Origin: Betaproteobacteria bacterium
Lineage (GTDB): Bacteria; Pseudomonadota; Gammaproteobacteria; Burkholderiales; UBA9220
Direction: 5' to 3'
DNA length: 9,733 nucleotides
Assembly: GCA_003519965.1 (NCBI GenBank)
Contig: DOVS01000054.1
Location: 1 to 9,733, forward strand
This document shows positions 1-6,439 of the stretch, one piece after another. The first letter of the stretch is position 1; every line of letters begins with the position of its first letter. The notes below the pieces were generated by a model that was given only the letters and a program-made list of their open reading frames with translations, did no database searches and was not told the DNA's origin. The position numbers and the translations under genes were made by a program.

Positions 1-550
1 AACATCGCCGGGAATAAATGGCTTTGGCCTTCCTGCCGCTGTGGGCGACCGCACTAGATCAACGCCCTCTCTATGAAGAAAGCATATCTGATCGTACAAC
101 AAATTTCCGTAGCAGATACCCACGCCAATTCGCCCGAGCTCGGTTTCGATAACATGCCGGTCGGCGCGCCCGCTTTATAAAAATACGCGTCGATGGCGGC
201 AGGCGGATTCTTGCGTATCCAGCCGAATAGCCTCCCTTCGGGACTTGATAAAACGAATGAACTGAAAGAGTCCTCGCCTTCGGCTTCTAAGAAGCTAAAC
301 CCGAGATAAACGCCAACGCGTTTCGCTGTGTCCAACAACCAGTAACGGACCGGCCATCGATCGTCCCCGCCGAATGCCATAGGGCTTCCGTCGCCATATA
401 ACCGCTGGGCGTCAACTCGGATAGAAGCACAAGTTTCGCGCCTTGTGCCGCCGCATGTTCAGTTAACGCCGCTGCATGCGCTAGGTTGCGATCAATCCTC
501 CCCGGTTCGCAATTTAGTTGAATTGCGGCGGCTCCGATCAGTTTAGACAT
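1..550 (-). pseudogene. Carbon-nitrogen hydrolase (nitrilase family), frameshifted and cut by the window edge
   Basis: Intact relatives hydrolyse nitriles or amides with a Glu-Lys-Cys triad in the cytoplasm. The gene starts at the ATG at 550-548, preceded by a purine-rich AGAGGGGG ribosome site. The first frame has the family's N-terminus, with the presumed catalytic Glu in LLSELTPSGY, up to TIDGRSV near 344. A one-base loss at about 341-343 moves the reading to WLLDTAKRVGVYLGFSFLEAEGED and to the presumed catalytic Lys in IRKNPPA. A second shift at about 158-166 leads to HVIETELGRIGVGICYGNLL, whose Cys codon is at 112-114, and then to PTAAGRPKPFIPGDV at the left edge. In relatives I recall the residue after CY is Glu; here it is Gly. 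All three triad residues can still be read, but no single frame joins them, so the gene is dead or, less likely, mis-sequenced. The last third lies outside the window. Confidence 0.85.
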
Positions 551-661
551 CGCACAGCCCCCTCTTTTTCACCCTAACGCCGCGTTAACCCGCAAAGCAA
601 CGATAAAAACAATAACGGAAATGTTACCCCTCAATATGCGTTTATTACTAACGCAGCGCTG

Positions 662-1064
662 TTACTCAAACGTGAAACGCACATCGTTGACGACAACGAT
701 ATTTTCCCCAATAGAAATTGTAGACCCTAGCGACTTCTAACTCATTCTTGCTTTCAGGAACGCACCCCCCCGTAATCGTGACTGGATTGACGCCCTGCTT
801 TGATAAAGGAAACTCAATGGTTAGCCCTGGAGGAATCGTGTGTTTAAGCGTTACATTCTCCGAATAATCATCAACTAACGCGAAGATTAGGACATTATTT
901 GTTTTCAACGTATACAGGTCATGGCGGAAGAGCTCGCTCTGGGACAAGGTACATTTGCATCACCGTATTTTTAACGGTTTGCCGCCTGCATTGGGGTCGC
1001 TTTGCCGCGATAGCCGATGAACAAGTCAACGCAGCCGCAATAACGACAAGGGGTAGAATTTCAT
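662..1064 (-). pseudogene. Small secreted protein of unknown function, multiply frameshifted
   Basis: I do not recognise the family. An ATG at 1064-1062, with AAGGG seven bases upstream, opens MKFYPL. After a shift in a run of four C (about 1047-1056, minus strand) the reading continues VVIAAALTCSSAIAAKRPQC, which completes a signal peptide probably cut after SAIAA. A second shift at about 932-945 joins MQMYLVPE to SELFRHDLYTLKTNN. The longest piece reads through IPPGLTIEFPLSKQGVNP and TITGGCVPE. A third shift in the GGGGAAAA tract (702-709) gives the natural-looking end GENIVVVNDVRFTFE before a TAA at 662-664. The rebuilt protein would be about 130 residues, exported, with two Cys in the mature part that could pair. 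Three shifts in 400 bases, two of them in homopolymers, argue for decay. The signal-peptide frame also stays open upstream to about 1273 but without a ribosome site, so I prefer the start at 1064. Confidence 0.65.
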
Positions 1065-1250
1065 CGATGCGCCCTTGAATAATAACGCGTAATGCGTGGA
1101 AAACCGCCCCCTCAATCGGTCGGAAGAAAAACGGAGGGGATGCGATCCTTTCTTTTCCTTCGCCAGTTCGCATGAAATAAATATCGCCGTGCGCAAGCGC
1201 TTTGAGTAAGTTCTTGCCGATTTTCTTCCGTTTGAAGAGAACGCAAGCAA

Positions 1251-1708
1251 TTATTTTAAAACGTAACGTCGCAAATCATCGGCAGACAAAGCGGCGCGCC
1301 GCTTTCGGTTGTTCAAGTGAAGGTGTCTTGATTCACTGTTAAGCACACTGGAGCCGGCGCACCACGTTACTACTGGCGGCAGCATACTTTTTTATTGTTG
1401 TGATTTGGATTGTGATTGGCCAATGTTCCCGCCACAAATTTAGATAATTCCAAGTCATCGGACTGTTGCCGAGCGCCGCTCTTATTTGCATAATCGTCTG
1501 CTACTTCATAAGGCACAATGACAAAAACCGTTTTCGATCTTTTGAATGAGCGACCATCCTGTTCGGTTCCAATTACTCAAGATACTTCAGCTCGAAAATC
1601 TGATACGGTGGAATCAATACGGAAGTGAGCCCCATTTGGAAAGAGCGTTGGAAAGCGCGGTTGCAACAAACCGCCCCAATGTTCTTTTAGCTCATCATCC
1701 ACTTTCAT
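1251..1708 (-). pseudogene. Unrecognised protein gene with in-frame TGA and a probable 3' frameshift
   Basis: A strong ribosome site (GGGAGGG) precedes the ATG at 1708-1706. The reading MKVDDELKEHWGGLLQPRFP continues for 43 codons to a TGA at 1579-1577, then stays open in the same frame through VIGTEQDGRSFKRSKTVFVI and YEVADDYANKSGARQQSDD to a TAG at 1372-1370. Codon 44 was probably Trp (TGG) or Arg (CGA). Just before that TAG there is a run of six A after the codons for NHNPNHNN. One added base there would give KKSMLPPVVTWCAGSSVLNS and an open frame to a TAA at 1253-1251, a more natural end than VCCRQ. So the original gene probably ran past 1370; its true end is uncertain. No signal peptide or membrane segment is visible, and the protein looks small, soluble and cytoplasmic. 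I cannot name the family. A promoter and palindrome lie upstream (1799-1847). Confidence 0.6.
1288..1305. repeat. Perfect 18-bp GC-rich palindrome, possible terminator
   Basis: AAAGCGGCGCGCCGCTTT reads the same on both strands. In RNA it can form a seven-pair stem with a CGCG loop, flanked by A and T runs. It lies about 65 bases past the in-frame TAG of the pseudogene at 1370 and upstream of the secreted-protein pseudogene, so it could be a weak two-way terminator. The T tract is only three bases long. If the longer reading of the upstream pseudogene is right, this stretch was once coding. Confidence 0.4.
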
Positions 1709-1798
1709 TGTCCCTCCCTTTTGCAACTAACGAAAAGATAGACTCCCGACAAAAACATTTTACAAAACGCCACGCAATATCTAATGCTAAAAAATAGA

Positions 1799-1828
1799 AG
1801 TATATTAACGACAAACAAATATAATCAA
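1799..1828 (-). promoter_or_regulatory. Candidate sigma-70 promoter of the pseudogene 1251-1708
   Basis: On the minus strand TTGATT (1828-1823; four of six bases match the -35 consensus) is followed after 18 bases by TATACT (1804-1799; five of six match the -10 consensus). The start of transcription would fall near 1792, giving a leader of about 84 bases before the ATG at 1708. This is a match by eye only. Confidence 0.4.
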
Positions 1829-1831
1829 TAG

Positions 1832-1847
1832 GTTATGTTAACATAAC
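1832..1847. promoter_or_regulatory. Perfect 16-bp palindrome, candidate operator
   Basis: GTTATGTTAACATAAC is a perfect palindrome. It ends three bases upstream of the candidate -35 box at 1828-1823, a position where a dimeric regulator could act on that promoter. The motif GGTTAT at its left end recurs inverted as ATAACC at 1855-1860. Which regulator would bind is unknown, and no regulator gene is in the window. Confidence 0.4.
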
Positions 1848-1860
1848 GCAGGAGATAACC

Positions 1861-2154
1861 ATATCCTGTCCGCTCGAAATAACCAGCCATGTCTATCGGA
1901 TCACCTCCCACTGGGACAACCTTCCCACCGATATTTGCGGAAAGCCGCCCGCTCCATGGGCGAGCGATCTCCGGGAGCGGAGCGTACAACGCCTATTCAG
2001 CGCGCAATGACGGGCGGAGACTTAGGCCACAAATACACGGATCAAGCCATTGCACAGCACCCGGATATTTTTCATCATCCCGCTAACCAGGAGCGCGGCG
2101 ACTTTTGCCGATCGCCGCCTAAAGCATGACGCCAATCAAGTTTACCCCATTGCT
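1861..2154. other. Stretch without recognisable genes
   Basis: I find no supported gene here on either strand. Short overlapping open frames on the plus strand (to 2086 and 2129) lack ribosome sites and resemble nothing I know. dapF, which often precedes DUF484-xerC, is not recognisable even as a remnant. This may be old decayed coding sequence or plain intergenic DNA. Confidence 0.4.
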
Positions 2155-2183
2155 TTGCCGCCGCCGGGCGAACGTAATAGAAT
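2155..2183 (+). promoter_or_regulatory. Candidate sigma-70 promoter for DUF484-xerC
   Basis: TTGCCG (2155-2160; four of six match) and TAGAAT (2178-2183; five of six match) are separated by the optimal 17 bases. Transcription would start near 2190, about 24 bases before the ATG at 2214, just ahead of the GAGGA ribosome site at 2203-2207. Judged by eye only. Confidence 0.4.
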
Positions 2184-2213
2184 CCGTTTAGCATGATTCG
2201 CCGAGGATAACTT

Positions 2214-2882
2214 ATGACTGCGTTGGAAATCGCCAGCTATTTAAAAAACCACCCAGAATTTTTCGAGGAATTCGCCGAGGTTCTCACCGATATTTACCTC
2301 CCACACCCCCACGGAGACCGGGCGATCTCCCTTTCCGAACGGCAAATTCTCACCCTACGAGAAAAAAACACGCTATTGGAAAACCGGCTACGCGACTTAA
2401 TTCAGTTTGGGGAGGAAAACGATACGATTAGCGAAAAGCTGCATCAGTTTACGTTAGCTTTATTTCCGCCCCGCACCCTGGAAAGTTCGTTGGACGTTAT
2501 CAAATCCAATCTGCGCGATATTTTCGATATTCCCCATGCCGCCGTGCGCATTTGGACCGGGCAGCCGGATACCCCGGGGCTGGCCGAATTTTCCGGCGTG
2601 GGCATGGACATTTGCGCATTCGCCGGTGAACTTGCCCATCCCCAATGCGGCGTAACCGTGCCCGATGAAGTCTCTACGTGGTTCGGCGACACCGCCGATA
2701 AATTACGCTCCTTCGCTTTAGTCGCGTTGCGGGAAGAAGAAGCGTACGGCTTGCTGGTCTTGGCCAGCGAGGCCGAACACCGATTCTTCGCTAACATGGG
2801 CACGCTATATCTCAAACGGCTGGGCGACCTCGTCGGCGCGGCGCTCACGCGGCACTTGGCGGACGAAACCATCCCCGCCTGA
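2214..2882 (+). CDS. DUF484 family protein
   Basis: DUF484 proteins (E. coli YigA type) are cytoplasmic, GAF-like and of unknown role; they are nearly always encoded just upstream of xerC. The 222-residue product has the family layout. It opens with the IASYLKNHPEFF motif, then YLPHPHGDRAISLSERQ, then a probable coiled coil at about residues 42-70 (LREKNTLLENRLRDLIQFG). From about residue 85 an alpha/beta GAF-like part contains ESSLDVIKSNLRDIF and VRIW, and it ends with YLKRLGDLVGAALTRHL. Length is usual for the family. The ATG at 2214 has GAGGA seven bases upstream. It ends in TGA one base before the GTG start of xerC, so the two are almost certainly co-transcribed and translationally coupled. 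The usual upstream partner dapF is not here. Confidence 0.93.
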   Translation: MTALEIASYLKNHPEFFEEFAEVLTDIYLPHPHGDRAISLSERQILTLREKNTLLENRLRDLIQFGEENDTISEKLHQFTLALFPPRTLESSLDVIKSNLRDIFDIPHAAVRIWTGQPDTPGLAEFSGVGMDICAFAGELAHPQCGVTVPDEVSTWFGDTADKLRSFALVALREEEAYGLLVLASEAEHRFFANMGTLYLKRLGDLVGAALTRHLADETIPA

Positions 2883-2883
2883 C

Positions 2884-3765
2884 GTGCGCATGGATGATTT
2901 TCTTGGTTATCGGCGCTATTTAGCCAACGAAAAACGGCTGGCGGCGCTGACCCAGAACAGTTACTGCCGCGATGTGCAAACGCTGATGAAACTAGCCGCG
3001 GACACGCCTTTGCCGGCGCTTCGTCCGCATCATATCCGCCGCTTTATCGCAACACTCCATGCAAGAGGGTTAAATGGCAAGTCGCTCGCGCGGATACTGA
3101 GCGCTTGGCGCGGCTTTTTTGATTATCTTGCCCGCGACCGCGACTTTATCGCCAATCCGTGCCGGAGCATCCGGCCGCCCAAGTCGCTCAAGCAGTTACC
3201 CCGGGCATTATCGCCCGACGAAACCGCCCGGCTGATGGAGATCGATGCACGAGATCCTTTGGCGGTGCGCGACAAGGCGATTTTGGAATTATTTTATTCT
3301 TCGGGCCTTCGATTGAGCGAGCTGGTTTCCATCGGACGCGATGCGGTTGATTTTAGCAGCGGCGTCGTCAGAGTGACCGGCAAGGGGGCCAAAACGCGCA
3401 TAGTCCCCGTGGGCCATCATGCATTGACGGCGCTGCGCTGCTGGCTGCCGGTGCGCGCCATCCTCGCCCGCGAAGAAACCGGCGCCTTGTTTGTCGGTAA
3501 ACACGGCGCGCCGTTGACTGCGCGGGCCGTGCAATACCGCGTCAAACAATGGGCGCTTCGGCAAGGCCTTGCCACGCGCGTTCATCCGCACACCCTGCGC
3601 CATTCCTTCGCATCCCATCTATTGCAGTCCAGCGGAGATCTGCGGGCGGTGCAGGAAATGCTGGGGCACGCGAGCATTTCCACCACCCAAGTCTATACGC
3701 ATCTCGATTTTCAACATCTCGCTAAAATATATGATGCCGCACATCCTAGAGCAAAAAAGAAGTAA
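2884..3765 (+). CDS. xerC: Tyrosine recombinase XerC
   Basis: XerC acts with XerD at the chromosomal dif site, with FtsK in the usual system, to resolve chromosome dimers at cell division. The 293-residue protein has an N-terminal SAM-like DNA-binding part (residues 5-90) and a C-terminal catalytic part. The whole active-site set is visible: R143 in SSGLRLSELV, K167 in VTGKGAKTR, H236 and R239 in HPHTLRHSF, H262 in GHASISTTQ and the nucleophile Y271 in VYTHLDF. Length matches XerC (about 298 in E. coli). Pairing with DUF484 favours XerC over XerD. The start is either GTG at 2884, one base after the DUF484 stop, or ATG at 2890; neither has a clear ribosome site, so coupling to the upstream gene is likely. 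No dif-like site was recognised in the window. Confidence 0.95.
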   Translation: MRMDDFLGYRRYLANEKRLAALTQNSYCRDVQTLMKLAADTPLPALRPHHIRRFIATLHARGLNGKSLARILSAWRGFFDYLARDRDFIANPCRSIRPPKSLKQLPRALSPDETARLMEIDARDPLAVRDKAILELFYSSGLRLSELVSIGRDAVDFSSGVVRVTGKGAKTRIVPVGHHALTALRCWLPVRAILAREETGALFVGKHGAPLTARAVQYRVKQWALRQGLATRVHPHTLRHSFASHLLQSSGDLRAVQEMLGHASISTTQVYTHLDFQHLAKIYDAAHPRAKKK

Positions 3766-3814
3766 CCGCCCACTTTTTAACTAATCCTTCGGTTCCCGCC
3801 CATTGTCCGATGGG

Positions 3815-3836
3815 AGATTTTACAAAGATTTTACAA
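3815..3836. promoter_or_regulatory. Two tandem 11-bp repeats, candidate response-regulator site
   Basis: AGATTTTACAA occurs twice back to back, so the heptamer TTTTACA recurs with a four-base spacer (period 11, one helical turn). OmpR/PhoB-family regulators bind sites with this geometry. It lies about 155 bases before the carbonic anhydrase start and 50 bases after the xerC stop. The match in geometry is seen; the binding is inference. A related TTTTACG occurs at 3948-3954. Confidence 0.35.
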
Positions 3837-3854
3837 AAATACGAATAAGAACGA

Positions 3855-3883
3855 TTTCTATTTTCTCCTTGGCTCTCTATAGT
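3855..3883 (+). promoter_or_regulatory. Weak candidate promoter of the carbonic anhydrase gene
   Basis: TATAGT (3878-3883) matches five of six bases of the -10 consensus. A poor -35 (TTTCTA, 3855-3860) sits 17 bases upstream, as expected if an activator is needed. The leader would be about 100 bases. Other placements between 3926 and 3954 are possible but weaker. Confidence 0.25.
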
Positions 3884-3990
3884 TCAATCACCAGCAGGCC
3901 AATGATGTTTGATGCGCAACCGCTATTGCGTTCCACGCCAGGTCGCTTTTTACGGTGGTTGCGATTAACCGACTGAAAGAGGAGAGGAAA

Positions 3991-4734
3991 ATGAATCGAT
4001 CACTTTTATTCGCTCTGGGGTTTTTCTTCCTGTGGGGAAACGCCGCCACTGCGGCGGAGAAAACCCATTGGGGATATACCGGCCACGGTGCGCCAGAGCG
4101 TTGGGGAGAACTCAGTGAAAACTATGCGCTTTGCAAAACCGGCAAACACCAGTCGCCCGTTAATCTTAGCGGGACGGTCAAAGCAAATTTGAACGCCATT
4201 GATTTTTCTTATCGCCCGGCGCCGCTTCGGGTCGTAAATAACGGCCACACCATTCAAGTCAATTACCCAAAAGGAAGTTTTATTACCGTGGACGGGCGCG
4301 ATTTTGCGTTACTGCAATTTCACTTCCACAGCCCTAGCGAAAATCGTATTAACGGCAACGCATTCCCGATGGAGGCCCATCTCGTGCATGCGGATAAAGA
4401 AGGGAATCTTGCCGTGGTCGCGGTGATGCTGACTAGCGGAAAAGTCCATGCCATGCTCGACAATGTCTGGAAACACATGCCGGCTAGCGCAGGCGGCAAG
4501 GCATCCCCCGCCGGCGTCGAAATTAACGCGATGGATTTGCTTCCCGAGGATAAGCGGTATTATCGCCTTAGCGGCTCGCTCACCACGCCGCCATGCACTG
4601 AAGGCGTTCGCTGGTTCGTCATGAAAGCGCCGGCGACGGTTTCCGGCAAGCAAGCGGATCAGTTTCGCTCCACCATGGGCCGGCATACGAATCGCCCCGT
4701 GCAGCCGGTAAACGCGCGAGTGGTTTTAGAATAA
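3991..4734 (+). CDS. Periplasmic alpha-carbonic anhydrase
   Basis: The enzyme interconverts CO2 and bicarbonate with a catalytic zinc. A signal peptide covers residues 1-22 (hydrophobic LLFALGFFFLW, cut after AATAA), so it acts in the periplasm. The mature alpha-class fold is complete. Zinc ligands are H111 and H113 (QFHFHSPSEN) and H130 (MEAHLVH). E117 and E128 are the conserved glutamates, T198 in SLTTPPC is the gatekeeper threonine, and H86 in NNGH is the proton shuttle. C48 and C202 are placed for the usual bacterial disulphide. Its 247 residues fit the bacterial family. The ATG at 3991 is chosen because AGGAGAGG lies just upstream and the signal peptide begins there; an open extension to 3955 lacks both. 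It is a single gene, convergent with parB, in a place where the atp operon often follows parB. Likely roles are bicarbonate supply or pH control. Confidence 0.96.
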   Translation: MNRSLLFALGFFFLWGNAATAAEKTHWGYTGHGAPERWGELSENYALCKTGKHQSPVNLSGTVKANLNAIDFSYRPAPLRVVNNGHTIQVNYPKGSFITVDGRDFALLQFHFHSPSENRINGNAFPMEAHLVHADKEGNLAVVAVMLTSGKVHAMLDNVWKHMPASAGGKASPAGVEINAMDLLPEDKRYYRLSGSLTTPPCTEGVRWFVMKAPATVSGKQADQFRSTMGRHTNRPVQPVNARVVLE

Positions 4735-4746
4735 GCAAACACCGTT

Positions 4747-4794
4747 CTCTCTGCGCGTCAGCGGCGCCAATCTTCGGGGCTGTTGACGCGAGAG
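4747..4794. terminator. Hairpin between convergent genes, possible two-way terminator
   Basis: CTCT plus CGCGTCA (4747-4750, 4754-4760) pair with TGACGCG plus AGAG (4784-4794), with a three-base bulge and a 23-base loop. It fills most of the 64-bp gap between the stops of the carbonic anhydrase gene and parB. There is no U tract on either side, so it is not a classic intrinsic terminator. It may instead stall or protect both 3' ends. Confidence 0.4.
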
Positions 4795-4798
4795 CCGT

Positions 4799-5644
4799 CT
4801 AGAATAACTGCAATAAGCTATCGAGATGATCCAGTGACGCGTATTCGATAACGAGCCGTCCACGGCCTTTTTTACCCGCCTGGATATGAATTTTTGTCCC
4901 CATCCGTTCGGAAAGCTCCCCTTGTAGGCGCGCAATATCCGGGTCTAACCGACGTTCACGGCCAGGAGCGCGCGGAGGCGTTTGTAAGCGCTGCACCAGC
5001 TTTTCCGCTTCCCGCACCGACAATCCCTTGCCGGCGATGGCGTGGGCCGCCTCGGCTTGCTGTCCCGCCGCGAGGGTGACGAGCGCGCGCGCGTGTCCCA
5101 TATCGATCCGATTAGCCAGCAGCATTTCTTGCACCGGCGGCGCTAGGTTAAGCAAACGCAATAAATTCGACACCCCGCTGCGCGAGCGCCCTACCGCTTC
5201 CGCCGCGCCTTGATGCGTCATATGGAATTCGTTAATCAAGCGCTGAATTCCCGTGGCTTCCTCCAAGGGATTTAAATTTTCTCGCTGGATGTTCTCGATG
5301 AGCGAAATCGCCAGCGCCGCCTCGTCGGGAATTTCCCGGACCAGCGCCGGCACTTCGCCCAAACCCGCAAGGCGCGCCGCTCGCCAACGCCGTTCTCCGG
5401 CGATGATTTCATAATGGCTGTCGTCAATTTTCCTAACCAGAATCGGCTGGATAATCCCCTGCGCTTTAATCGACTCCGCCAACTGCGCCAAGGACTCCTG
5501 GTCCATTTGCGTGCGGGGCTGATATTTTCCCGGTTGCAGAAAATCCGTGTCCAGCGTCTGCAAGGCGTCGCCTTGCGGCGGGCTATCTTCCTGGCCGCCA
5601 AGCAACGCGTCAAGACCGCGGCCCAATCCTTTCATTTTTCCCAT
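4799..5644 (-). CDS. parB: Chromosome-partitioning protein ParB
   Basis: ParB loads on parS sites as a CTP-dependent clamp, spreads along the DNA and is moved by ParA, so newly copied origins are pulled apart. The 281-residue product has the N-terminal MKGLGRGLDALL segment that contacts ParA. The CTP-binding GERRWRA is at 83-89 and IENIQRENLNPLEEA at 116-130. A helix-turn-helix for parS follows at about 141-163 (MTHQGAAEAVGRSRSGVSNL), then a C-terminal dimer domain. Length is typical. The ATG at 5644 is 18 bp after the parA stop, with AAGGAGG overlapping that region; a second ATG at 5635 is equally usable. It is the last gene of the mnmG-rsmG-parA-parB unit. A matching parS is at 9023-9038. 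The atpI/atpB genes that often follow are absent. Confidence 0.97.
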   Translation of the reverse strand: MGKMKGLGRGLDALLGGQEDSPPQGDALQTLDTDFLQPGKYQPRTQMDQESLAQLAESIKAQGIIQPILVRKIDDSHYEIIAGERRWRAARLAGLGEVPALVREIPDEAALAISLIENIQRENLNPLEEATGIQRLINEFHMTHQGAAEAVGRSRSGVSNLLRLLNLAPPVQEMLLANRIDMGHARALVTLAAGQQAEAAHAIAGKGLSVREAEKLVQRLQTPPRAPGRERRLDPDIARLQGELSERMGTKIHIQAGKKGRGRLVIEYASLDHLDSLLQLF

Positions 5645-5662
5645 CGCTCCACGCCCTCCTTC

Positions 5663-6439
5663 CTAGACCCTAGCGCCTTGGTGTTTCCCGAGGATTTCTC
5701 CCGCCAACGCCAAATAGCCCTTCGCTCCCTTGGAGTGCCGATCATGATAAAGCACCGGCATACCATAGCTTGGCGCCTCGGCCAATCTGACATTACGCGG
5801 AATAACCGTCCGATACACTTTTTTACCGAAGTGTTGGATGAGTTGATCGGAGACTTGCTGCGCCAGTGCATTACGCGGATCGAACATTGTGCGCAACAAC
5901 CCCTCAATCTCCAGATCAGGGTTAAGATGCGCTCGCACGCGTTTAACGGTTTGCACCAAATCGCTTAATCCCTCCAGCGCGTAATATTCACACTGCATTG
6001 GGATCATTACCGCACGCGCCGCGCATAATCCATTGATCGTCAATAAATTCAATGCCGGCGGGCAATCGATCAAGATAAAGTCATAGTGATCGCTTACTTT
6101 ATCCAATACCGTTTTTAAACGGGTTTCCCGTTCATCTAAATCGACCAACTCTACCTCGGCGCCCGCCAATTGCCGATTTGCGGGAAGCAAATCGTATTTT
6201 CCCTGCGCTGTCTCTACGACGACATCGGTAAGCGGCGCTTGGCCCAATAAAACTTGGTAAACGGTGCGCGATAGCCGATTTTTATCGATACCGCTGCCCA
6301 TCGTGGCGTTTCCTTGCGGATCGAGATCCACCAGCAGCACCTTTCTTTTGGCGGCGACCAAGCTAGCCGCTAAATTAACGCTCGTGGTCGTCTTGCCGAC
6401 GCCCCCTTTTTGGTTGGTTACGACGATTACTTTTGCCAT
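5663..6439 (-). CDS. parA: Chromosome-partitioning ATPase ParA (Soj)
   Basis: ParA is a Walker-type ATPase that binds DNA non-specifically when ATP-bound and is released by ParB, which drives origin segregation. The 258-residue protein shows the deviant Walker A box KGGVGKTT (11-18, with signature Lys 11), the A' motif LLVDLDPQGN (35-44) and Walker B ILIDCPP (122-128). It ends in the chromosomal-type PRNVRLAEAPSYG and KGAKGYLALAGEI segments. It lacks the N-terminal extension of P1-type plasmid ParA, which with the gene order marks it as the chromosomal copy. Its ATG overlaps the 3' end of rsmG by 13 bases with only a weak ribosome site, so its translation probably depends on rsmG translation. 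Confidence 0.97.
   Translation of the reverse strand: MAKVIVVTNQKGGVGKTTTSVNLAASLVAAKRKVLLVDLDPQGNATMGSGIDKNRLSRTVYQVLLGQAPLTDVVVETAQGKYDLLPANRQLAGAEVELVDLDERETRLKTVLDKVSDHYDFILIDCPPALNLLTINGLCAARAVMIPMQCEYYALEGLSDLVQTVKRVRAHLNPDLEIEGLLRTMFDPRNALAQQVSDQLIQHFGKKVYRTVIPRNVRLAEAPSYGMPVLYHDRHSKGAKGYLALAGEILGKHQGARV

Noticed and set aside
1064..1273. Open minus-strand frame leading into the signal-peptide frame of the secreted-protein pseudogene
   Set aside because: Its only in-frame ATG (1173) lacks a ribosome site and the sequence is unlike an exported N-terminus; the ATG at 1064 with one frameshift explains the signal peptide better.
1577..1579. TGA recoding (selenocysteine or Trp) in the pseudogene at 1251-1708
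   Set aside because: TGA ends DUF484 and mnmG normally in this window, no selenocysteine-type hairpin was seen, and the neighbouring genes are also broken, so a nonsense mutation is simpler.
1889..2129. Two overlapping short plus-strand open frames
   Set aside because: No ribosome sites, no recognisable motifs, and mutually exclusive frames of a length expected by chance.
2444..2872. Long open frame antisense to DUF484
   Set aside because: It lies wholly within a conserved gene on the other strand and resembles no protein I know.
3955..3990. Upstream extension of the carbonic anhydrase start
   Set aside because: It would put 12 charged residues before the signal peptide and place the strong AGGAGAGG ribosome site inside the coding sequence.
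5414..5968. Plus-strand open frame spanning the parA-parB junction
   Set aside because: It is antisense to two well-conserved genes and has no start signal or family resemblance.
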